A DNA stretch of 63,404 bases from the NCBI RefSeq assembly GCF_006363815.1, contig NZ_RRYT01000002.1, positions 297,757 to 361,160 of the forward strand. Direction: 5' to 3'. This document shows positions 30,338 through 39,508 of the stretch, piece after piece (position 1 is the first letter of the stretch; each line of letters opens with the position of its first letter). The stretch is from Thermomonospora catenispora. Its GTDB lineage: Bacteria; Actinomycetota; Actinomycetes; Streptosporangiales; Streptosporangiaceae. Under the pieces are notes generated by a model. That model made no database searches. It was not told the DNA's origin and saw only the letters and a program-made list of their open reading frames with translations. The position numbers were made by a program, and so were the translations under genes.

Positions 30338-30708
30338 GCCGCCGCGTCCGGAGCGGTCGGACGGGGTGCGGGGCCCGGCGGGCCCCGCACCCCCGGGTTT
30401 ACGTCCGCCGACGCGTGTCTTGTCCGGGCCGTTGGCGTTCGCTGGTCTCTCGACCACCCACCCCGGCGCCGATGCCAATATCATCACCAGTACCCGGTGG
30501 AACCGGGGAGGACGGTCATGGCCCCCGGTTCGGAGTCGTCGATCACACGCACATCCCGCGCATCGGGCGAACGGAGAAGCGGCGCGGGTTCGGGGTCATG
30601 GCTCCCAGACGAGCAGGAGGCCGCATTGCGCGCGTTGCCCGCACAGGGGTCGGCGAGATCGCTGAGCGGCGGGGAGCCGTGCCGTCGCGCCGGCGCGGGA
30701 GAGCGCGG

Positions 30709-32154
30709 GTGAGCACCGCGCGCCTGCGGGAGGCGCTGCGGCGGCATCGGGTGTTCCTGCCGCTGCTGCTGGTCGCGGCGGGGCTCCGGGCGACCGCCAT
30801 GCTCGGCTACCGCTGGGTGATGTGGTTCCCCGACTCCTACGACTACATGGCGTCGGCGGTCGCGCTGGAGCCGGGGCTGATCCGACCCAGCGGTTACCCG
30901 CTGCTGCTGCGGCTGCTGGAGCCGCTGCACAGCCTCGCGCTGATCGCGGTGCTGCAGCACCTGATGGGGCTGGGCATCGCCGTCCTGATCTACGGGGCGC
31001 TGCGCCGCAGATTCGGCGCGCCCGGCTGGGCCGCCTCGCTCGCGGCGGCGCCGGTGCTGTTCGACGCGTTCCAGATCCAGCTGGAACACATGGTCCTGTC
31101 GGACACCCTGTTCGTGTTCCTGGTCACGGCTGCGGCGGTGGTGCTGCTGGGCGAGCACACGCCCCGCAACGCCGCGCTGGCGGGCGGGCTGCTGGGACTG
31201 GCCGCGCTCACCCGCACGGTCGGGATGCCGTTGCTGGTGATCGGCGTGGGCTTCCTGCTGGTGCGGCGGGCCGGGTGGCGGCCGGTGGCGGCGCTGGTGG
31301 GCGCCTGCGCGCTGCCGATCGCGTGCTACCTGCAGTGGTACCACTCCCACCACGGCCGCTGGGAGATGACCCGCAGCTCGGGGATCTTCCTCTACAGCCG
31401 GGTGATGGCGTTCGCCGACTGCGAGAAGATGCAGCCGCCCCCCGAGGAGGCGGCCCTGTGCGTGGCCGCCGCCCCGTCCGAGCGCAAGGCGGCCGGCTCC
31501 TACGTGTGGGGCCAGTTCGCCCCGGTGCGGCGCATCCCCGGCGGCGCGTTCAACGTCGAGCAGAACCGGGTGGCCGGGTCGTTCGCCAAACGCGCCATGC
31601 TGACCCAGCCCGGCGACTACGCCCGGACGATCGCGGTCGACATCGCGCGGACCTTCCAGTGGGGGCACCCGGTCTATCCGGAGGAGTTCACCTACGGCCA
31701 CTACCTGTTCCGCGGCCAGGACGAGGTGGCGCGCCCCGACGAGCATCACATCCCCATCCTGCAGGCCTATGACCCGGGCCGGGTCACCACCGCCGTGGTC
31801 GAGCCCTACGCCGGGTTCCTGCAGGTCTACCAGCGGCACGTCTACCTGCGCGGCACCGTGCTCGGGGCGATCCTGGCCGCCGGGCTGGCCTGGGCGTGGA
31901 TCGGGCGGCGGCGCGGCGCCGGGGCGGCGCTGCTGCCGTGGACCCTGTCGGCGGTGCTGATCGTCGTCCCGCCGGTGACCGCGCAGTTCGACTACCGGTA
32001 CGCGCTGGCCGCGGTGCCGCTGGCCTGCCTGGCCGCCGGCATCGCGTTCTGCCGCGGCGGGCGCCGCGCCCCCCAGGAGGTCCGCCCGCCCGCCGATCCC
32101 GCGCCGGCCCGCGAGGATGCGCTCGCCGAGCCGCCGGTCGTCGCCGTGCCCTGA
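30709..32154 (+). CDS. Multi-pass membrane glycosyltransferase-like protein
   Basis: A 481-residue protein with about nine or ten hydrophobic helices. The first loop carries WFPDSYDYM, an acidic motif where GT-C enzymes of the ArnT/PMT type place their catalytic aspartates. A Pro-rich cytoplasmic tail ends it. The GTG at 30709 has GGGAGAG 5 nt upstream; a longer reading from the ATG at 30598 would add an Arg-rich non-membrane segment and is less likely. It could transfer sugar from a polyprenyl-phosphate carrier. Donor and acceptor are unknown. Confidence 0.75.
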   Translation: MSTARLREALRRHRVFLPLLLVAAGLRATAMLGYRWVMWFPDSYDYMASAVALEPGLIRPSGYPLLLRLLEPLHSLALIAVLQHLMGLGIAVLIYGALRRRFGAPGWAASLAAAPVLFDAFQIQLEHMVLSDTLFVFLVTAAAVVLLGEHTPRNAALAGGLLGLAALTRTVGMPLLVIGVGFLLVRRAGWRPVAALVGACALPIACYLQWYHSHHGRWEMTRSSGIFLYSRVMAFADCEKMQPPPEEAALCVAAAPSERKAAGSYVWGQFAPVRRIPGGAFNVEQNRVAGSFAKRAMLTQPGDYARTIAVDIARTFQWGHPVYPEEFTYGHYLFRGQDEVARPDEHHIPILQAYDPGRVTTAVVEPYAGFLQVYQRHVYLRGTVLGAILAAGLAWAWIGRRRGAGAALLPWTLSAVLIVVPPVTAQFDYRYALAAVPLACLAAGIAFCRGGRRAPQEVRPPADPAPAREDALAEPPVVAVP

Positions 32155-32503
32155 TCGGCCGCGGCCGTCATACGCTCGGGTGTGAGCGGGCCCGTCCGGC
32201 GCCGTGCCCGGCCGGTCCGCCTCCGCCCGCCCCGCTCGGGCCGGCGTGCCCTCCGGGCGCGGGATGCACGCCGTCTTCGCCGTCCCTCGTCCTCACCGGC
32301 GCCGCCGGGCGCCGCGGGCGGCGCGACGGCCGCGTTCCGCGGCTCGCTGATCGGGGCATTCGGCGCGTTAGGGGACGTGTGGACGGGGGTGTCAGGCTTC
32401 GCCCGCGGCGGGGGCTAGACTCACCGTACGGGGGCGAGGCACACGAGGGGGTGGGCTCGCTGACCTTCTCAGCCGACAATCCGCATCCGTAAGGACTTTC
32501 GTT
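32155..32503. other. Gap upstream of serA
   Basis: No gene is supported. The small open frames are Arg/Pro/Gly-rich artefacts. A TAGACT at about 32415 may be a -10 element, but no good -35 lies at the proper distance. Confidence 0.35.
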
Positions 32504-34093
32504 TTGAGCAAGCCTGTCGTCCTCGTAGCCGAAGAACTGTCACCGGCCGGCCTGGAGCTGCTGGCCTCCGACTTCGACGTCCGCCACGTCGACGGAGCGG
32601 ACCGGGAGGCGCTGCTGCCCGCCGTCGCCGACGTGGACGCGCTGATCGTGCGCAGCGCCACCAAGGTCAACGCCGAGGTGTTCGAGCACGCCAAGAGGCT
32701 GCGCGTGGTCGCCCGCGCCGGGGTCGGCCTGGACAACGTGGACGTGGAGGCGGCGACCAAGGCCGGCGTCATGGTCGTCAACGCCCCGACGTCCAACATC
32801 GTCACCGCCGCCGAGCACGCCATCGCGCTGCTGCTGGCCACCGCTCGGAACGTTCCGCAGGCCCACGCCGCCCTCAAGCAGGGCGAGTGGAAGCGCTCCA
32901 AGTACACCGGCGTCGAGCTGCAGGGCAAGACGGTCGGCGTGCTGGGCCTGGGACGCATCGGCGTGCTGGTGGCGCAGCGGCTGGCCGCGTTCGACATGCA
33001 GATCATCGCCTACGACCCGTACGTGCAGGCGGCCCGGGCCGCGCAGCTGGGCGTGCGGCTGGTCACCCTGGACGAGCTGCTGCGCGAGAGCGACTTCATC
33101 ACCGTCCACCTGCCCAAGACGCCGGAGACCATCGGGCTGATCGGCGACCGGGAGCTGCACAAGGTCAAGCCGTCGGTGCGGATCGTCAACGCGGCCCGCG
33201 GCGGGATCGTCGACGAGAACGCCCTGGACCTGGCGCTCAAGGAGGGCCGGGTGGCCGGCGCCGGGCTGGACGTGTTCGCCAGCGAGCCGTGCACCGACAG
33301 CCCGCTGTTCCACCACGACAACGTGGTGGTCACCCCGCACCTGGGCGCCAGCACCCACGAGGCCCAGGAGAAGGCCGGCACCCAGGTGGCCCGCTCGGTC
33401 AAGCTGGCGCTGGCCGGCGAGTTCGTGCCGGACGCGGTCAACGTGCAGGGCGGGGCGGTGGCCGAGGACGTCAAGCCCGGGCTGCCGCTGGCCGAGAAGC
33501 TGGGACGCATCTTCACCGCGCTGGCCGGCGGGGTGCCGGTCCGGCTGGAGGTCGTGGTCCGCGGCGAGATCACCGCGCACGACGTCAAGGTGCTGGAGCT
33601 GGCCGCGCTCAAGGGCGTGTTCCTGGACGTGGTCGAGGACGCCGTCACCTTCGTCAACGCCCCGCTGCTGGCCCGGGACCGCGGCGTCGAGGTCACCCTC
33701 ACCACCAGTGAGGAGAGCCCCGACTGGCGGAACGTCGTCCAGGTCAAGGGCACCATGGCGGACGGCTCGGTGATCTCGGTCTCCGGCACGCTCACCGGCC
33801 CCAAGCACATTGAGCGGATCGTCGAGATCAACGGCTACGAGATGGAGCTGCTGCCCGCCGAGCACATGGCGTTCTTCTCCTACACCGACCGGCCGGGCAT
33901 CGTCGGGGTGGTGGGCAGGCTGCTGGGCGACGCCCAGATCAACATCGCCAGCATGCAGGTGGGCCGCAGCGCCAAGGGCGGCAAGGCCCTGATCGCGCTC
34001 ACCGTCGACTCCGCCATCAGCCCCGACCTCCTCGAGGCCATCCGCACCGAGATCGGCGCCGACATGGGCCGCCGGGTCGACCTGGACGGGTGA
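32504..34093 (+). CDS. serA: D-3-phosphoglycerate dehydrogenase
   Basis: A 529-residue long-form enzyme starting serine synthesis. The NAD-binding motif is GLGRIG. Catalytic residues are the Arg in NAARGGIVDE, the Glu in DVFASEPCT and the His in TPHLGAST. An intervening domain precedes the C-terminal ACT domain (DRPGIVGVVGRLLGDAQINI) that binds serine. The start is TTG (32504) with AAGGA upstream, so initiation may be weak. Confidence 0.95.
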   Translation: MSKPVVLVAEELSPAGLELLASDFDVRHVDGADREALLPAVADVDALIVRSATKVNAEVFEHAKRLRVVARAGVGLDNVDVEAATKAGVMVVNAPTSNIVTAAEHAIALLLATARNVPQAHAALKQGEWKRSKYTGVELQGKTVGVLGLGRIGVLVAQRLAAFDMQIIAYDPYVQAARAAQLGVRLVTLDELLRESDFITVHLPKTPETIGLIGDRELHKVKPSVRIVNAARGGIVDENALDLALKEGRVAGAGLDVFASEPCTDSPLFHHDNVVVTPHLGASTHEAQEKAGTQVARSVKLALAGEFVPDAVNVQGGAVAEDVKPGLPLAEKLGRIFTALAGGVPVRLEVVVRGEITAHDVKVLELAALKGVFLDVVEDAVTFVNAPLLARDRGVEVTLTTSEESPDWRNVVQVKGTMADGSVISVSGTLTGPKHIERIVEINGYEMELLPAEHMAFFSYTDRPGIVGVVGRLLGDAQINIASMQVGRSAKGGKALIALTVDSAISPDLLEAIRTEIGADMGRRVDLDG

Positions 34094-34135
34094 CGGCCCC
34101 CAGGCGTCCCGCGGCGCGCCCGATCACGTGACCCC

Positions 34136-34172
34136 ACGGCGCCCCAGGCCCGTATCGGGCCTGGGGCGCCGT
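34136..34172 (+). terminator. Terminator after serA, 17-bp perfect stem
   Basis: ACGGCGCCCCAGGCCCG (34136-34152) pairs with 34156-34172 around a TAT loop. It ends in GTGTCG, without a U-tract. Confidence 0.75.
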
Positions 34173-34634
34173 GTCGTCGGCCCGCGGGGCCGGCGCCCGA
34201 GGCGCGGTCGTCCCCGGGGTCGTGGCGGCGGTGCGTCCGCGTCCCGGTGGGCGACGCCTCCTCCCGAGCGGTGTCCGCGTCCATGCCCGCGGTCGGGCCT
34301 TTCGGCGTGCGGACTCGGCGTGCAGGCGACCTCCCTCCGCGCCGCGTCCCTCCGCGCCGCTGTCCGCATGGTGTGCGCCGCGGCGTCGCCCGCCGGCGGC
34401 GGCAGCGGGCTCCGGCGGGGCGGTTCACGATGATATGTCTCAAAATATGAGACAGCATGCCATGTGGTGGGACAAAGGGAATTACGGGCAGGTAACATCG
34501 CAGGTGAGAACAATCAGGCGGCGCTGCGTGGAGATCCTGCGAGGCCGCCGCAGCCGCCCTGTCCGACACCCCCGGATCGGGAACGTCGGCGGAGGGCGGC
34601 CGCGTGCCGGAAGCGGTCGATCAAGGAGTTTCGG
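34173..34634. other. Non-coding region between the serA terminator and a small gene
   Basis: GC-rich with no convincing gene up to about 34430, then an AT-richer segment with an inverted repeat (34436-34454) that probably belongs to the promoter of the small gene at 34635. Confidence 0.4.
34436..34454. promoter_or_regulatory. TGTCTCA-N5-TGAGACA inverted repeat
   Basis: A perfect 7-bp inverted repeat with an AAATA centre, in an AT-rich island of a GC-rich region. Related TGAGA half-sites occur at 34819-34850 before leuB. This looks like an operator; IclR-type regulators of leucine genes in actinobacteria (LtbR/NdgR type) bind TCTCA/TGAGA-like sequences, but that link is inference. Confidence 0.5.
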
Positions 34635-34745
34635 ATGGACAACACGCATGCCTCGCAGTCGCCGGAGGACGTTCGCCGGGAGGCCGCCAAGGCCCTGCAG
34701 GACGCCCTGGACCGTCGCGACAACGGGGGTCGTACGCCCCGCTGA
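34635..34745 (+). CDS. Small hydrophilic protein, 36 aa
   Basis: Unrecognised short ORF, starting MDNTHASQSPEDVRREAAKA and continuing LQDALDRRDNGG to the end. AAGGAG lies 6 nt before the ATG, which is the main support for it being real. The middle is highly charged and likely a single amphipathic helix. It lies between serA and leuB, but nothing ties it to amino acid synthesis beyond position. Confidence 0.55.
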   Translation: MDNTHASQSPEDVRREAAKALQDALDRRDNGGRTPR

Positions 34746-34818
34746 CGGGCCCGCAGGGCGCTGCCGCCGGCCGACGGCGGCGGCGTCCTGTCGTTCCGGG
34801 CCGAGATTGGTCCGGAAT

Positions 34819-34850
34819 ATGAGATCCATGACCAATCAATGAGATCGATG
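34819..34850. promoter_or_regulatory. ATGAGATC direct repeats at the leuB promoter
   Basis: ATGAGATCCATG (34819-34830) and ATGAGATCGATG (34839-34850) are 20 bp apart, on the same helical face. A -10-like TAGGGT (34854-34859) follows, placing the transcript start at or near the leuB ATG. The repeats could bind a leucine-responsive regulator. Confidence 0.45.
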
Positions 34851-34865
34851 CATTAGGGTACGGCC

Positions 34866-35927
34866 ATGGCTTCCAGCAGCACCCGTACGATCCGACTGGC
34901 CGTCATCCCCGGAGACGGGATCGGGCCCGAGGTCGTCGCCGAGGGTCTCAAGGTCCTCGACGCCGTCGCCGACGCCCACGGGCTGTCCTTCGACCGGACC
35001 GACTACGACCTGGGCGCGGCGCGCTGGCACCGCACCGGGGAGACCCTGCCGGACTCGGTGCTGGAGGAGCTGCGCGGCCAGGACGCGATCCTGCTGGGCG
35101 CGGTCGGCGACCCGTCGGTGCCGAGCGGAGTGCTGGAGCGCGGGCTGCTGCTGCGCCTGCGGTTCGAGCTGGACCACTACGTCAACCTGCGCCCGGTGAA
35201 GCTGTTCCCGGGGGTGAGGACCCCGCTGGCCGATGTCGCCCCCGACGACGTCGACATGGTCGTGGTGCGCGAGGGCACCGAGGGGCCCTACACCGGGGTC
35301 GGCGGCGTGCTGCGCAAGGGCACCCCGCACGAGGTCGCCACCCAGGAGAGCGTCAACACCGCGTTCGGCGTCGAGCGGGTGATCCGCCACGCCTTCGAGC
35401 GGGCCGCCGCCCGCCCCCGCAAGAAGCTCACCCTGATCCACAAGGACAACGTCCTCACCTACGCCGGCGACCTGTACCAGCGCGTCCTCAAGCGGGTCGG
35501 CGAGGAGTACCCGCAGGTCACGACGGACTACTGCCACGTCGACGCGGCCACCATGTTCTTCGTGACCGACCCGGGGCGGTTCGACGTGATCGTCACCGAC
35601 AACCTGTTCGGCGACATCATCACCGACATCGGCGCCGCCATCGCGGGCGGGATCGGGCTGGCCGCCTCCGGCAACGTCAACCCCGACCGCACCGCCCCGT
35701 CGATGTTCGAGCCGGTGCACGGCAGCGCTCCCGACATCGCCGGGCAGGCCAAGGCCGACCCGACCGCCACCGTGCTGTCGGTGGCCATGCTGCTGGACCA
35801 CGTCGGGGCCCCCGAGGCCGCCCGACGGGTCGAGCAGGCCGTCGCGGCGGACCTGGCCGAGCGCGGCACCGCCGTCCGCGCCACCCACGAGATCGGCGAC
35901 GCCATCGCCAAGCGAGTAGCCGGCTAG
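34866..35927 (+). CDS. leuB: 3-isopropylmalate dehydrogenase
   Basis: A 353-residue NAD-dependent decarboxylating dehydrogenase of leucine synthesis. The N-terminus is [18 protein letters not shown]; the substrate loop includes [26 protein letters not shown] and [14 protein letters not shown] carry the conserved catalytic residues, and [12 protein letters not shown] the metal site. No Shine-Dalgarno is seen, consistent with a leaderless transcript. leuA and leuCD are not in this window. Confidence 0.95.
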   Translation: MASSSTRTIRLAVIPGDGIGPEVVAEGLKVLDAVADAHGLSFDRTDYDLGAARWHRTGETLPDSVLEELRGQDAILLGAVGDPSVPSGVLERGLLLRLRFELDHYVNLRPVKLFPGVRTPLADVAPDDVDMVVVREGTEGPYTGVGGVLRKGTPHEVATQESVNTAFGVERVIRHAFERAAARPRKKLTLIHKDNVLTYAGDLYQRVLKRVGEEYPQVTTDYCHVDAATMFFVTDPGRFDVIVTDNLFGDIITDIGAAIAGGIGLAASGNVNPDRTAPSMFEPVHGSAPDIAGQAKADPTATVLSVAMLLDHVGAPEAARRVEQAVAADLAERGTAVRATHEIGDAIAKRVAG

Positions 35928-35960
35928 CGGCACGCCTGCGCCGGCCGACGGCGAGACTCT

Positions 35961-35987
35961 CCGGGCGTGCCCCACGGGCGCGCCCGG
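35961..35987 (+). terminator. Hairpin after leuB
   Basis: CCGGGCGTGC (35961-35970) pairs with GCGCGCCCGG (35978-35987), with one G-T pair, followed by TTT. Confidence 0.55.
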
Positions 35988-36091
35988 TTTCGTGTGCGCC
36001 CGTGATCTCAGGAGAGCCGGACGAAGTATCACAATAGGGAGTGCCGGCACGGCAACGGGGCCGCCGGTCGCTCCGGGAGAGGACCTAGATC

Positions 36092-37195
36092 ATGAGCAGC
36101 ACCCTCGACTTCAGCATCGAGCTTTCCCAGCACCGCACTCCGGACGAGGAGCGCGAGCGCATCCTGGCCGATCCCGGATGGGGCCAGCACTTCACCGATC
36201 ACATGATCACCATTCGCTATTCGGCGGACCGCGGCTGGCACGACGCCCGCCTGGAGCCGTACGGGCCGATCTCGCTGGACCCGGCCACCCAGGTGTTCCA
36301 CTACGCCCAGGAGATCTTCGAGGGCACCAAGGCGTACGCGCAGCCGGACGGGTCGGTGGTCACCTTCCGGCCGGAGGCCAACGCCGCCCGGTTCAACCGC
36401 TCGGCGCGCCGTATGGCGATGCCCGAGCTGCCCGAGGACGTGTTCATCCGGGCGCTGGAGCTGCTGGTCAGCACCGACCGGGACTGGGTGCCGCGGACCG
36501 AGGGCTACAGCCTCTACCTGCGTCCGTTCATGATCGCCACCTCGCGGACGCTGGGCGTGCAGCGGCCCTCGCAGGAGTATCTGTTCATCGTGATCGCCTC
36601 CCCGTCCGGGCTGTACTACTCGCGGGGGATCAAGCCGGTCACGGTGTGGGCCTCCCCGGAGTACACCCGCGCCGCCCCCGGCGGCACCGGCGAGGCCAAG
36701 TGCGGCGGCAACTACGCCGCCTCCTTCCTGGCCCAGGCCGAGGCCGTGGAGAACGGCTGCGACCAGGTGGTGTGGCTGGACGCCACCGAGCACCGCTGGG
36801 TCGAGGAGGTCGGGTCGATGAACCTGATGTTCGTCTACGGCTCCGGCTCCGACGCCCGGCTGCTCACCCCGGCGCTCACCGGCACCCTGCTGCCCGGCGT
36901 GACCCGTGACTCGCTGCTCAAGCTGGCCCCCGACCTGGGCATCCCGGTCGAAGAGGGGCGGATCAGCATCGACCAGTGGGAGGCCGACTGCGCCTCCGGC
37001 GCGATCACCGAGGTGTTCGGCTGCGGCACCGCGGCCATCATCAGCCCGGTCGGCGGGGTCAAGACCCCCGACCGGGAGTGGCGGATCGGCGACGGCGAGC
37101 CCGGCCCGATCTCGATGCGGCTGCGCGAGGAGCTGATCGGTATCCAGTACGGCACCCGTCCCGACCCGTACGGCTGGGTCCACAAGATCATCTGA
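36092..37195 (+). CDS. ilvE: Branched-chain amino acid aminotransferase
   Basis: A 367-residue class IV PLP aminotransferase for the last step of Val, Leu and Ile synthesis. The PLP lysine is K203 in GEAKCGGNYAASFL. FEGTKAYAQPDG and EVGSMNLMFVYG are typical of the actinobacterial type II BCATs. A GGGAGAGGA sequence lies upstream of the ATG. It has its own likely transcript after the leuB hairpin. Confidence 0.95.
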   Translation: MSSTLDFSIELSQHRTPDEERERILADPGWGQHFTDHMITIRYSADRGWHDARLEPYGPISLDPATQVFHYAQEIFEGTKAYAQPDGSVVTFRPEANAARFNRSARRMAMPELPEDVFIRALELLVSTDRDWVPRTEGYSLYLRPFMIATSRTLGVQRPSQEYLFIVIASPSGLYYSRGIKPVTVWASPEYTRAAPGGTGEAKCGGNYAASFLAQAEAVENGCDQVVWLDATEHRWVEEVGSMNLMFVYGSGSDARLLTPALTGTLLPGVTRDSLLKLAPDLGIPVEEGRISIDQWEADCASGAITEVFGCGTAAIISPVGGVKTPDREWRIGDGEPGPISMRLREELIGIQYGTRPDPYGWVHKII

Positions 37196-37420
37196 TTGGT
37201 CATCTGATTGCGTCGTCCGCGGCGGGCCGGGGCGTGGACGGGCCTCGGCCCCCGCTCGCCGTATTCCGTCCTTTGCGGCTTCCGTCGGGTCTTTCCGTGA
37301 CTTTGCCGGGTGTTCCGTTCTTTTTCGGCGATCTTCGGTGTTTCCCGGGTCTCCTTCGGCAGGTTTCGCGGTCGCCGAACAGGGCCGACGCCGGTGCTCC
37401 GTCTCGGAACGTGAGACCGA

Positions 37421-37449
37421 TGTGACGCCCCTGTGATCGCTGTGATAAA
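37421..37449 (+). promoter_or_regulatory. Candidate promoter of the cimA leader
   Basis: TGTGAC (37421-37426) and GATAAA (37444-37449) are 17 nt apart, with transcription expected shortly before the leader ATG at 37462. The -10 is close to consensus and the -35 is weaker. Confidence 0.5.
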
Positions 37450-37461
37450 CAGGTTGTCACT

Positions 37462-37503
37462 ATGCGCCACGGCCTGATCATTATTGGCTGGCGCGTCGGC
37501 TAA
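37462..37503 (+). CDS. cimA leader peptide with three consecutive Ile codons
   Basis: A 13-codon ORF, MRHGLIIIGWRVG, starting from an ATG. Three adjacent Ile codons (ATC ATT ATT) are the obvious control site; Leu and Trp also occur once. The ending G-W-R-V-G parallels G-R-R-A-G of the ilvBNC leader. The stop lies one codon after the left arm of a hairpin (37491-37500 with 37513-37522), and a U-tracted terminator follows. I infer isoleucine-sensing attenuation of citramalate synthase. Confidence 0.75.
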   Translation: MRHGLIIIGWRVG

Positions 37504-37522
37504 CGGGACACCGCCGGCGCGC
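37491..37522 (+). promoter_or_regulatory. Leader hairpin upstream of the cimA terminator
   Basis: GCGCGTCGGC (37491-37500) pairs with GCCGGCGCGC (37513-37522), with one G-T pair, and includes the last codons of the leader peptide. It abuts the terminator stem and is placed to act as the pause/regulatory hairpin. Confidence 0.6.
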
Positions 37523-37557
37523 AGACCTCTCACGTCCGTGAGGGGTCTTTTGCTTTT
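37523..37557 (+). terminator. Attenuator terminator of cimA
   Basis: AGACCTCTCAC (37523-37533) pairs with GTGAGGGGTCT (37538-37548), one G-T pair, with a GTCC loop, then TTTTGCTTTT. It ends about 43 nt before the cimA ATG. Confidence 0.8.
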
Positions 37558-37599
37558 CCGGGCACCGGACGCGCGCGGGCATCCGCGAAAGGGAACCTG

Positions 37600-39186
37600 A
37601 TGCAAGGCGACGGCTTCCACGTGTACGACACCACGCTGCGAGACGGCTCGCAGCAGGAAGGGCTCAACCTCTCCGTGCCCGACAAGCTCGCCATCGCACG
37701 CCACCTCGACGACCTGGGCGTCGGGTTCATCGAGGGCGGCTGGCCGGGCGCCAATCCCAAGGACACCGAGTTCTTCAGACGGGCTCGAACAGAGCTGGAC
37801 CTGAAGCACGCGCAGCTCGCCGCGTTCGGCGCGACCCGCCGGCCGGGGACGAAGGCCGCCGACGACCCCCTGGTGGCCGCTCTGCGCGACTCGGGCGCGC
37901 CGGTGGTGACCCTCGTCGCCAAGAGCCACGACCGGCATGTCGAGCTGGCCCTCCGCACGACCCTGGAGGAGAACCTCGCGATGATCCGCGACACGGTCTC
38001 CCACCTGCGCGCGGAGGGCCGGCGCGTCTTCGTGGACGCCGAGCACTTCTTCGACGGCTTCCGGGCCAACCGGGCGTACGCGCTGGAGGTGGTGCTCACC
38101 GCCGCCGAGGCCGGCGCGGACGTGATCGCATTGTGCGACACCAACGGCGGGATGCTGCCCGACGAGCTGGCCGAGGTGGTGCACGAGGTCGTCGGGACCG
38201 GCGCCCGCGTGGGCATCCACTGCCACGACGACTCCGGCTGCGCGGTCGCCAACACGCTCGCCGCCGTCAAGGCCGGGGCCACCCATGTGCAGGGCTGCGC
38301 CAACGGGTACGGCGAGCGCAGCGGGAACGCCAACCTGTTCACCGTGATCGGCAACCTGCAGCTCAAGCGGGGCATGCGGCTGGTGTCCGACGAGCAGCTG
38401 GCCGAGATGACCCGGATCGCGCACGCGATCTCCGAGGTCACCAACGTGGCGCCCAGCCCGCAGCAGCCGTACGTGGGGGTGTCGGCGTTCGCGCACAAGG
38501 CCGGGCTGCACGCCTCGGCCGTCAAGGTCGACCCCGACCTGTACCAGCACATCGACCCGGCGAAGGTCGGCAACGACATGCGGATGCTGGTCTCCAGCAT
38601 GGCCGGGCGGGCCTCCGTGGAGCTCAAGGGCCGCGAGCTGGGCTACGACCTGTCGGGGGAGCGGGCCCGCAAGGTCGTCGAGCGGGTCAAGGAGCTGGAG
38701 GCCGAGGGCTACACCTTCGAGGCCGCCGACGCCTCCTTCGAGCTGCTGCTGAAAGAGGAGTTGAACGGCGAGCGCACCCGGCACTTCGACGTGGAGTCCT
38801 GGCGGGTGATCGTGGAGCGCCGCCCCGACGGCGAGGTGGTCAGCGAGGCCACCGTGAAGCTGCACGCCAAGGGCGAGCGGATCGTGTGCACCGGCGAGGG
38901 CAACGGACCGGTGAACGCCCTGGACCGGGCGCTGCGCACCGCGCTGGAACGGCTGTTCCCCGAGCTGGCCCGGATGCAGCTGACCGACTACAAGGTCCGC
39001 ATCCTGGACCTGGGGCGGCGCGGCACCGGAGCGGTGACGAGGGTGCTGCAGGAGACCAGCGACGGGGAGACCTCCTGGAGCACGGTCGGCGTGGACCAGA
39101 ACGTCATCGCGGCCTCCTGGCAGGCCATGGAGGACGCGGTGACCTATGGGCTGCTCCGCGCCGGGTACGAGCCGAACGCCGGGTGA
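37600..39186 (+). CDS. cimA: (R)-citramalate synthase
   Basis: A 528-residue HMGL-type enzyme condensing pyruvate and acetyl-CoA into citramalate, a threonine-independent route to 2-oxobutyrate and isoleucine. The barrel begins YDTTLRDGSQQEGLNL; the metal-site motif is GIHCHDDSG; GYGERSGNANL follows. A LeuA-type dimer/allosteric domain is at about residues 385-520. The length and the DGSQQEG opening fit CimA rather than 2-isopropylmalate synthase. The attenuator with Ile codons upstream supports a role in isoleucine supply. Confidence 0.9.
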   Translation: MQGDGFHVYDTTLRDGSQQEGLNLSVPDKLAIARHLDDLGVGFIEGGWPGANPKDTEFFRRARTELDLKHAQLAAFGATRRPGTKAADDPLVAALRDSGAPVVTLVAKSHDRHVELALRTTLEENLAMIRDTVSHLRAEGRRVFVDAEHFFDGFRANRAYALEVVLTAAEAGADVIALCDTNGGMLPDELAEVVHEVVGTGARVGIHCHDDSGCAVANTLAAVKAGATHVQGCANGYGERSGNANLFTVIGNLQLKRGMRLVSDEQLAEMTRIAHAISEVTNVAPSPQQPYVGVSAFAHKAGLHASAVKVDPDLYQHIDPAKVGNDMRMLVSSMAGRASVELKGRELGYDLSGERARKVVERVKELEAEGYTFEAADASFELLLKEELNGERTRHFDVESWRVIVERRPDGEVVSEATVKLHAKGERIVCTGEGNGPVNALDRALRTALERLFPELARMQLTDYKVRILDLGRRGTGAVTRVLQETSDGETSWSTVGVDQNVIAASWQAMEDAVTYGLLRAGYEPNAG

Positions 39187-39219
39187 GACCGCCCCCCGCC
39201 GCGGGGAAGGGACGACGGC

Positions 39220-39507
39220 ATGAGCCGACAGGTCAGCGACGATCCCCGCGCGTCGCGGTACGAGATCACCGTGGACGGCGACAAGGCCGGTTTCATCGAC
39301 TACCGGAAGGGCCGCCGGGGGACGCTGGTGTTCACCCACACCGAGGTGGACCCCGAGTACGAGGGCCAGGGCGTCGCCGGCGCCCTGGCCCGGGGCGCCC
39401 TGGACGACGTGCGCGCGCGGGGCCTGAAGGTGGTCCCGCTGTGCCCGTTCGTCCAGCGCTACATCGACCGGCACCCGGAGTATCGGGACCTGGTCGTGCA
39501 GCGCTGA
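39220..39507 (+). CDS. Small GNAT-like N-acetyltransferase
   Basis: A 95-residue protein of the short Gcn5-related family (NATD1/YjdJ type). The segment FTHTEVDPEYEGQGVAGALA matches the acetyl-CoA pyrophosphate-binding loop (Q/R-x-x-G-x-G/A pattern), and PLCPFVQRYIDRHPEYRDLV the conserved C-terminus. It lies 33 nt after cimA and could be cotranscribed. The acceptor is unknown. Confidence 0.85.
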   Translation: MSRQVSDDPRASRYEITVDGDKAGFIDYRKGRRGTLVFTHTEVDPEYEGQGVAGALARGALDDVRARGLKVVPLCPFVQRYIDRHPEYRDLVVQR

Positions 39508-39508
39508 C

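Noticed and set aside
27293-30487. A 1064-codon open frame on the minus strand
   Set aside because: Antisense to the ABC ATPase and permease genes, which have clear motifs. The translation is Gly/Arg/Gln/His-rich with no domain.
36835-39474. An 879-codon open frame on the minus strand
   Set aside because: Antisense to ilvE, cimA and the GNAT gene; no motif, and it would cross the cimA attenuator.
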